This document shows positions 56,019 to 64,000 of a stretch of DNA of 64,000 nt, in pieces; position 1 is the stretch's first letter, and the number at the start of each line of letters is the position of its first letter. Below the pieces are notes generated by a model. That model had not been told where the DNA came from. It did no database searches and worked only from the letters and a program-made list of their open reading frames with translations. A program made the translations under genes and the position numbers. This DNA comes from Macrolepiota albuminosa (taxonomy: Eukaryota; Basidiomycota; Agaricomycetes; Agaricales; Agaricaceae), in assembly GCA_027475525.1 (NCBI GenBank), contig JAMWFC010000049.1, positions 2,402,947-2,466,946 of the forward strand, given 5' to 3'.

Positions 56019-57880
56019 CTAACCCAGCATATCAGAATCTACATTTTCATCCTCCTGCCCATACCAGTACTGGTTGCTGTATGTGTGGAATGTCTGATTA
56101 CAGGGCGGGGCAGGTACACGGGAGGGACCAACATTGGACATGCTGTGACCATGTGGAGGACCATGCTGTGGGCAATAGCGCATGGCAGCAGGATGTGGGT
56201 GGAGTGCTTGAGATGGAATCAGGTATTGCATGCCCCCCTGTGGGTATTGGTGGCGAGCATACCTCTGCTGACCTCAAGAAGGGACATGTGGATAGCGTGG
56301 ACAAGGGTTGTAAGCTGGCACAGGAACGGGAGCATTGTGAGCCTTGTAGTTCATGTATCCAGAGTCCATAATATAATCCCTGTCATCGTACTCCTCTGTG
56401 TCGAATTGTGCATCATAGTTCTGTGCAAAGTAATTGTTGGCTTCTTCCATCACAGTGTCAAATTGCCCAGGTTCTGGGAATGGAGGGTGAGGTAATGGCA
56501 TTGCAGTTTTGTTTGACTGCATGTTGCTCTCAGTTGGCTGGTGGGGGGAAGGAGGAAGACCATTTTCAGTGCTTGTGACTAGTGCAGGCTGACCAACTGT
56601 TGACTGACTATGCAATGGAGGGAAGCTATCGACAACATCTTGTCCAGTTTTAAGATGGCTGATAGCTGGCTGTAGATCACTAGAGGCCAATGGCTTTCTT
56701 TTTGGTGCTGCTTTGGTGCCGGCAGCCAGATGAGGGAAAAAGCCGTCATTTGATGATGCAGTTGCTGTTTGCGCTGGATAGGGGGAATAGGACCTGCAGA
56801 GGCTGCTGAGACAGGCTTACCACCCAATTGGGACCTGCTAGACCCTTTAGTAGTGATGGTGGGGTTGGGAAGTGGAGGGGAAGTAGCTGCAGCTAGTGTC
56901 GCAGTGTCTGCCTGAGTCGTGGTGTTCTTCAAAGTTGCGGTGCTTGTTGGAGTCACAGTGTTTGTCTGGACATTCCAAGTATTCATTTGAGTGTTTCCTC
57001 TAGCCCTGCTGGCACTACCCTTTGCAGCATTGCCCCTCTTGCCCTTGGTGGCTTGATTACGGTGGATACAAAGAGTTAATACGAATCCACTGTCAGACTT
57101 GTCAGTGCAATCATTGATGTAGTTGTCACCAGAGCCAACGGGGTCTTCACAGGTGTCAGATGGGGAGAGGCAGGGCCACTTCTTGCTGTCAGAAACTTCA
57201 TCGTCCTCAGTGTCACTTGAAATAATTGCAACACACTTTTTCGGAGCTTGTTGGACATGGTGGGATGGAGGGAGCAATGCTATCTTTTTACGTGGCAAAG
57301 AATTATTGAGGTCGGAGTCAGCCTCAACAGTAGCAGCATGCTGCTTGAGTAGTGGCTGCTATGTCAATAGAGTTGGAGGAGGCTGAGTATTGTCCATAGA
57401 AGGGGCAGTCTGAGCAGAAGAAAGTGACTCATTCCGAGTCGGCGCAGGTGGGAGCTTATCAGAGTCACTGCTAATGGAATAGACAGGACACAGCTGCTTC
57501 TTTGAGACAGGAGGAAGGTTGGATTTACTCTTCTTGGCTGTAGCAGGTGGGATAACATCTGGCTCGCTGTCGGACTGGATCTCAATAACTTTCTTCTTGT
57601 ATTTAACACAGGTAAGTGCAGTGCTTATGGGGGCAGATTTGCCAATCCACGTTTTTCCACTGGCAAAAACAGCTCGGGAGTGAACAGTGGGGGCATCGTA
57701 CATCGTAGGCTCAGCAGTAGTAATCAGAGCGATCTCATCCTTCTTGATCTTCTCAAGATCCACCTTGACAATTTTGAGGTCTCCATTTTGAAGCGCTGTC
57801 AAGAAAAGATGCCCATCTTTATTGCCAAGGTCTTTGATACCTTGTTTGCCCTTCTTGGGCTTTGTTGTTTTGTTTGGCAT
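56019..57880 (-). pseudogene. Disordered Lys/Ser/Pro-rich protein gene, decayed
   Basis: Start MPNKTTKPKKGKQGIKDLGN at 57880. The frame continues through a TAG (57359-57361, CAG expected) into LPRKKIALLPPSHHVQQAPK and a Thr-rich stretch. It shifts frame near 56740 into LPPSPHQPTESNMQSNKTAM, FDTEEYDDRDYIMDSGYMNY and, after a TGA at 56274-56276, RYARHQYPQGGMQYLIPSQA to the stop at 56019. The protein would be largely disordered with basic and acidic patches. I recognise the style as a transposon-linked mushroom family but cannot name a function. Confidence 0.4.
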
Positions 57881-58415
57881 TGCACAGCTTGGAGGCCATC
57901 CAGTGACAACATGAGAGATTGCAACAAGGTAATTAGGCAGAGTGGTCCAGGGCAGCCGATCACCAGTCCACTGTTGACCGACAGCCTCAGTAGCAGTCTC
58001 TGAATTAATGGCATTTAATGTACCATGTCTGTAGATAATGTCAAGAATACTTACTAAGCATCATGATTAAATGTTTCTTGCAGTCAGAGATCTGTCAAGA
58101 ATCCTAAGTCCATTTCCAAAATCCAACATAATAACCGAGTACCCACTCTCGTCGCCCATCTCCTAATATTCACGTATCCTATTGAACTCCTAGTATCATA
58201 TTTCTCCTTATTCATTCCCCTTATTCCACATTTAATTCAGACTGTTTTACTTATTTTCTCCTTTATCTTGTTCTCCTCTTTTCCATTTACCTATATAAGC
58301 TTTATGTATTCTCTACTGTAAACTAGGCAAATCAACACAGTTGTTTCGTCTCAATCTCAGTCATTCTAAGTTCTACCTTGAATCTAAATCTGCTTACTTA
58401 TTTCAAACGCTCTAG

Positions 58416-61400
58416 TTATTTTCTGCGCTCTGACAAGATCACATTTGAGTCATCCTCCATAAATGTGTTGTTGTTGTCATCTTGTTCTTCAGCAGGAGCA
58501 TCAGGTGGAGGTTTGAGTTCAGCTTCCAAAGAGTCAAAGACTTTGTTGAGATTATCAATGAGCTGCTTAGGATCAACATCCTCTGCAACAATCTTCTCCG
58601 CCACCGCATTACTGAGTTACATATTTAGAACAGGTGAACACTCAAAATATATATATATTACTCACTAGGCTTTGCATTTGACCAAGCCCAACATAGTAGC
58701 CTCATCAAGCTTGAGACAATTTGTGACAAACTAGACATATGTCGGAAAAATCTCAGATACCTTATCAGGTTCAAAATCAGATTAGGTCAAATCAGGCTGT
58801 CAAGCCCTCTCCATTATGCCTGATTTGGCAGGCGCACGTCTAACCAGAGCTGATATGGCATAATAAGGATGCCTGATCTTGTCTGATGCGCCAACGCTTG
58901 TCTAATTTGGCCTGAGAATTGGGTCTGTCTAAAGTAACATGATCACGGCTGATTCTGTCTGACCTGGCCATTAGCATTTTTCCGACATATATTAGCAATA
59001 TTTCTGTATGTAAAGTTGGTCCGATTCATACACCTGTCAAGCCTGAGGTGGCAATGATAGCCCCAAGGCCTTGGTCCTCCTGAAGGCAGTCACCAACTGT
59101 AATAGTGAATATCTGAAAGCGGTGTTCAGAGCCTTCTTGATTCTAAAATTACAATGAGAATCTGAAATACAAAATAACAAAATTAACTCACAAGTTTTTT
59201 GACCTTGGTGCAGTGCTTTTGAAAAAGTCAAGCACGTTGTTGAAGAGTTTCCTTCTTAGTCACAATATGGTCAAGGTCAAGCCCTGCCTGTAGCATGGCC
59301 TCTGTAGAGTCACCCCACTTTTCTTGAAAGCTCAGCCAACAGTCAGCATCTGTATCAGTTATCAGGGATGAATAACAATGATCAAAAGTAGTGCTATGTA
59401 CCTGTACCATCCTCAAGGCTGCAGCACACCAACTCCTCTTCACGATGTCTAGAAAAATAAGCCTGGTAGAAATTCCAGCAGTTCTTGTTCCTAGAGCCCT
59501 TCAGGCCCAAATAGAACCACTTTTTAATCTGGGACGTGGGTCAACTTAATAAACCGCTAAGCTCAGCAAATAGTGCTTCAGTGCATGCAAAGCTCTCTTG
59601 GCACTGGCAGAAATCAGCATTGGATGGCCGACCTTCAGGCATGGTTTGATTTGAAGAATGCTTCGAGGATGGAGTAGATAAACCAACAGATTGATTAGAG
59701 TGAGGCGGTAGTGCTTGAGTGATAGTATGTTTTTAAATGAATGGATTAGAGGTGTCACTGCTGGCAAGTGTGGAGGTTGGAGTAGCAGTACGTTGTGCAG
59801 CAGGACTATGTAATAAATCAAGTGGCTCGAATTCACCAGCCATGTAAAACTGTTCCAAGAGCGAGGGTTTTTGGCCATTAACAAGGACGTGATCCTGTTT
59901 GACAGTACCAGTACTAGGGCTGTCTTGATCTTTAATAGAATTGGCAAACTCATTGTGAGTGGGGGTGGTCTGAGGTGAGGCATCCAAAGAGAAGCTTGAA
60001 GAATGATCACATGCTAAGGAGGCGACAACTTCATCATCAAGACCGTTGAGAAATTCCTGTGTCAAGGTATCGACACACTGAGAAGTAGAAGGAACTGTCT
60101 CAGCATGGTGGGAAGGAGAAGGAACTGTTTCAGCACGGCGGCAAGCAAAGTTGCGGCCTTCTGGGGTATTAGAACCCAGCGGAGTTAATGGAATATGTTG
60201 ACAAAAATTCCAAGAGGCTGAGCTGGGTACTGATTTGGCAGGACCACCCCCCATTTGCTTGAGGTAAGGATATTCATAGATGGGTATAGGCCCATAATAA
60301 GTAGGGTATAGGCCCATAATAAGTAGGGTTGCTGAGCTGTGGATCTTGTAGGTGTACATCGCCACTGGCATCCTTACACTCTGTGTCTTCATACAGATTA
60401 GGCGTGTGTATATCACCGCTAGCATTTCCACATTCTGCATCATCATATAGAACAGTGGAGTTAGGATTAGGTGAGGGCAAGGGCGAGAGTGAAGGTGGGT
60501 GACTTGAATACTCCGTAAGAAGTTGCATCTAAAAGAGCCAAGTCAGGGCCAGATCCAGTATACAGTAAGATGGTTTATACAGACCTTTACTTGTTTTTTG
60601 AGTGTTTTTTTCTGGCACAAAAGCAGGAATTGTAAGTGGAAAGTCAAAGGTGTATTCACAGGGTTGAAGAATAAACAATAAACTTGATTGATCCCCTGCA
60701 TAGTTGCCAATTTCGTAATGAGTTGCACAAATTTGAAGGAAAAGAAGGCGGATACAGAAGCCTTTGGTGGATAGTAATACATGTCATTTTTGTAGAGGTT
60801 GTAGAGGTTGAGGTTGTATTCCATAGAAAAAAATGGATAATACGGAAACCAGTAGCAGAGATGATGATGAATACATCTTTTATCAGGAAATCAGTACAAT
60901 TCTCTCAATATTATACAAGTAAAACCCAAAAATACCAAGGAGAAGAAGAGGTAATCAAGAGATTGTGCAATGTCGGCAAAGCCGCATGGCTGGAAGTCGA
61001 GGCACAGGGTCTAGTATAACTATGGCAACATAAGTAGCAAACTTTATCTGTGAGACAGTCAGAAAAATTAGACCTTGTGCAAATATTTGAAATAACATAC
61101 AAAGTTCTCAATATCAGTAAGACAATTGTGGTCAGACAACAGATGAGAGATGAGGAGAGGAAAAGAGACGGTTGCAGAAGGAATAGCACCTGATGTACAC
61201 ACAAGCAGGGTGGTCTGGGCCTGTTGATATGGGTCCAGAGACTTGATGTATTGTTCAGACTATGATTTCCTAATCAAATTTACGCACACTACCATATTTG
61301 AAAAGTGGCAATGTTCAGGACAGCCCCAAATGGCCATGCACAGCCCAACCCAAAGATTGATTTTTCCAAGATGAACAAGACAGCTACAGCTAGGAACAGT

Positions 61401-61865
61401 ATGGCACACACATCTAAGATTCTCTGCGACGAGTTTGTTAAATACCTGATAGGCTTGCACTATGGGTGCGTTTACAGGCTCTGAGTACCATAAGCTAAAT
61501 GTGCGTTTCCAGTCCAGACCCTTCAGGACATCTACATCAGAGCACTTCTCCAACCCACCACCTTGTGACCCTATCACTGGCTTATTTCCCAATCTAGCCA
61601 AGAGTGCATATACTCTCTGCACGCTCTCATCTATGGGAACATCAATCCGTTCCTCATGCCAAATCTTGATCTGTTGCTCTAAGTCTTGCTAGTAATCCGA
61701 GTCTCCTCTGGCTTGAGATTTTAGAGTGGCGAGCCTCCAAAATTTGCCATCAATAGCCTCATTAATGGCCTGGCTGGTAAGTAGGGTGAAGATCTTAGTT
61801 GGTGTGTCCACTGAAGTGGTGGCACAAAGCTCAGCTTTGACCACTGTTGATACAGCGTCTTTGAT
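58416..61865 (-). pseudogene. Unrecognised multi-exon gene cut by copia element 2
   Basis: Blocks from right to left: FTLLTSQAINEAIDGKFWRL (61770), QQIKIWHEERIDVPIDESVQ after a TAG near 61690 (CAG expected), RVYALLARLGNKPVIGSQGG (61616), a disordered Pro/Ser part with ASPQTTPTHNEFANSIKDQD (near 59960), SFQEKWGDSTEAMLQAGLDL, LFQKHCTKVKKL after a TGA at 59228, FRIKKALNTAFRYSLLQLV, and an acidic C-terminus near 58604-58416. Blocks of this kind recur in mushroom genomes next to DNA transposons; no biochemical role is known to me. The 5' end lies beyond the copia insertion at 61866. 60825-61260 is the least clear part. Confidence 0.4.
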
Positions 61866-62185
61866 GTTGCAGCATAGCCATAATAGATTTATTCATGTAC
61901 AATAAACAACGTTAATAAACTGAAGTTTGAAGGTAAGAGACAATTAATAATACAATGACATGTATGCGTACCTGAAGTTCAAAGGTAAGAGACAATTCAA
62001 ACTTCAGTGTACGACTAAGTTTATATAGGCTTTTACTTGTAAGACATAAGTGGAGCGAAGATAACATAAGAATATGTATCAGTAAGCATGTTAATTTAAA
62101 TAATTATAAAGCGTGTATGGGCGTACGCAATAAATGACGATAGCATGACATGTATTGCCAGAGTCAGACATTGTTTCCTTTGACA
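61866..62185 (-). repeat. 3' LTR of copia element 2, with intron-like unit
   Basis: About 320 bp from TGTTGCAGCATAG to CTTTGACA on the plus strand. Inside, 61920-61971 (minus) has donor CAG|GTACGC, a TATTAAT branch-like site and an acceptor ending in CTTCAG, with direct copies at 61920-61942 and 61972-61994. Confidence 0.7.
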
Positions 62186-64000
62186 CTCCTACTCAATGCT
62201 GACGGAGGTAGCATAACACCAAGTTTTGTGCGGTAGTTTTCGAATTTCTCTCAAGGTAATGCCTTGGTGAGTGTGTTGGCTATCATATCATGGGTTGAAA
62301 CGCGTTCTAACTTTATGTCCCCTTTTGCAATGCATTCACGTATGTAGTGATAGCAAATATCGATGTGTTTAGCATGGGAATGGCAGACTGGATTTTTCAA
62401 TAGAGCGATACTTCCAGTGCTATCAGTGTAAATGATAGTAGCGGCCATTTGTTGGAAATCAAGATCTTTCAGCAAGTGACGAAGCCATATCGCCTCCCAG
62501 ATAGCGTTGGATGAAGCTGTATATTCAGCTTCGACAGTCAAGGTAGCGACAACAGTTTGTTTTTTCAAGGACCACAACACAACACTCCCATCAATAGCAA
62601 AACACCATCCGCTCACTGACCTTCGATCAGATTGATCCTGCACCCAATTGGCGTCACTCCACCCAATCAACCTCCCGTCGTTGTACTGCAACCCTCCTAA
62701 TTGAAGACTGAATGCTTTGGTGCCCTTTAGATAACGCAAGATACGTTTGCAAGCAATGAGGTGAGCGATTCCAGGATTATTGGGGAATTGCATGACCTGA
62801 CCCACGGCATACTGTATGTCTGGTCGTGTTTGTGTTGCATAGAGTAGCGATCCGACAAGCGAGAGGTAATCCAGTCCATTTGCGTATTGACTGTATTTTT
62901 CGTGGTCGATTGGAGTAGTCGGGCACTGTAAGGTCAACAAGTGTTGATTTGTGGTGAGAGGTGTGATGACGGGGTGGCAGTCAGTCATTCCAAAACGCTT
63001 TAAGATGGAATCAATGTAAGCGGTTTGGTTTAAATAAATGATTCGATTTGCACAATCCCATGTGATGTGGAGTCCAAGGATGTAGTGAATTTTCCTGAGG
63101 TTGGTGGTGTCAAAATGACTTTTGAGGTTTTTCTTGAAGGAGGTGATACGCTTCAAGTTCTTGCTGGCTACTGCCATATCGTCAACATAGACAAGAACAA
63201 TTAAAATGATCTTCCCGTTGGATCGTAAGATGTACAGACAGTCATCGGCGTGAGACTGCTTGAATCCAAGGGATAGCAAGACATCGTGAAGCCTTTCCTT
63301 CCATTTACGTCCCGCTTGCTTAAGTCCATATATCGCTTTCAAGAGCTTCCAAAAACCTCCATCTCCAACTCCTTTGGGAGGTCTCATATAGATTTCTTCA
63401 TCGAGATGACCCTCAAGGTAAGCACCAATAATGTCAATTTGATGGATTTCGTAATCGAGTATTGCAGCTAAAGTCAAAAATATGTGAAGAGAAGTGAATT
63501 TTGCCACTGACAAGAAAGTGTCGGTGGAATCGATTCCAGGGATTTGTGAAAATCCCTTGGCAACGATTCGTGCCTTGAATTTGGTATGACAACCATATTC
63601 ATCCAGCTTTTCTTTTAATACAACTTTACTTCCAATAGCCCTTTTGCCTGGAGGTAAATTGTCAACCTTCTCAAACACACCTCGTTTCACCAGCTGACTG
63701 TACTCTGCATCAATAGCGTCCTTCCACTGTTTTGCATCGGAAGAGGTCAGGGCGGCACTCACGTCTGGTCCAGATATGGCAACGAAAGCTGCGTGTTGGG
63801 TTTGCTCTTTGGTTACATTTTCGTCAACCTGAACGTATCTTTTTGGAGGTCAACGTTCTTGAGTTGATGGCGCTTGTCTGGGCAAGTCGTCCCACTTTTT
63901 CGATTTTTGGGGAGTGGGAGGTGCTTCTGTCATCTCTGGGGTATGTGTAGGTGTTGCTGGCCGTGATGGATACATCAACTCCTCCGTGGGTGTGCCTTCT
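62164..64000 (-). pseudogene. Copia element 2 pol: linker, reverse transcriptase, RNase H
   Basis: The RT starts with AKQWKDAIDAEYSQLVKRGV. It has GSKVVLKEKLDEYG, the catalytic box YVDDMAVAS (about 63180), LGLHITWDCANRIIYL and the RNase H blocks IGWSDANWVQDQSDRRSV, LTVEAEYTAS and IYTDSTGSIALLKNP. A TGA at 63850-63852 (QER*PPKRYVQ) and one at 62251-62253 (TKALP*EKFENY) both replace arginine. The frame runs on into the LTR and ends at 62164. Apart from these two stops the RT looks well preserved, so this is a young copy. Confidence 0.9.

Larger units (their letters stand above)
61866..64000 (-). mobile_element. Ty1/copia element 2, 3' part (continues off window)
   Basis: The 3' LTR (61866-62185) is followed by the RT-RNase H part of pol reading in from the right edge. 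It uses the same AGTAGGAG purine tract as element 1 (62186-62193), but the LTR sequence is different, so it is a sister family. The target duplication cannot be checked, as the right end is outside. Confidence 0.85.

Noticed and set aside
1..64000. CRISPR arrays, tRNA, rRNA, prophage-like or bacterial operon features
   Set aside because: Gene structure is clearly eukaryotic with introns. No regularly spaced repeats or tRNA cloverleaf-like sequences were recognised by eye, apart from the tRNA-complementary primer site.

Overview
The window looks like a transposon-rich, gene-poor stretch of an agaricomycete (mushroom-forming basidiomycete) genome. The evidence is short GT-AG introns of about 50 nt, KDZ and Plavaka/CACTA DNA transposases of the mushroom type, Ty3/gypsy and Ty1/copia elements, and recognisable fungal housekeeping genes. 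I cannot name the species. Everything was read by hand from translations and motifs; no database search was run.

Layout. 1-1052: 5' part of an SRPK-type protein kinase (minus). 2477-8957: a decayed KDZ transposase (minus) head to head with a companion nuclear-type gene (plus). The companion is split by a 1.56-kb palindrome made of two inverted LTR halves (6312-7875). 9547-12938: 3' remnant of a chromovirus (integrase tail, chromodomain, 3' LTR) with an antisense coiled-coil gene between integrase and LTR. 12939-17440: AT-rich, unassigned decayed sequence. 17441-32841: a minus-strand gene cut by a solo LTR and by a nearly complete Ty3/gypsy element (19509-31882). That element carries gag-pol on the minus strand and, between pol and the 3' LTR, a six-exon antisense gene with a Zn-cluster motif. 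33304-36131: a decayed Plavaka-type transposase. 37600-46650: a run of broken fragments of unrelated housekeeping genes (Urb1-like, Puf6, Ded1, Est1/SMG6-like PIN protein). 47101-48883: DNA polymerase delta small subunit, the best preserved gene. 49084-54711: an ESCRT-II VPS22/SNF8 gene cut by a complete copia element with a 5-bp target duplication. 56019-61865: two decayed disordered-protein genes, the second cut by another copia element that runs off the right edge.

Two themes connect the window. First, in-frame stops in the decayed genes are overwhelmingly TGA where an arginine is expected (CGA to TGA), with a few TAG (CAG to TAG) and almost no TAA. This fits CpG methylation decay rather than Neurospora-type RIP. 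The kinase and polymerase genes lack such stops. Second, both Ty3/gypsy elements carry an antisense accessory gene in the same slot, and several structures (convergent LTR promoters in a palindrome, antisense genes) would yield double-stranded RNA. The most novel candidates are the palindromic LTR with its own target duplication, the antisense Zn-cluster gene, and a duplicated splice-site unit shared by two different copia LTRs.
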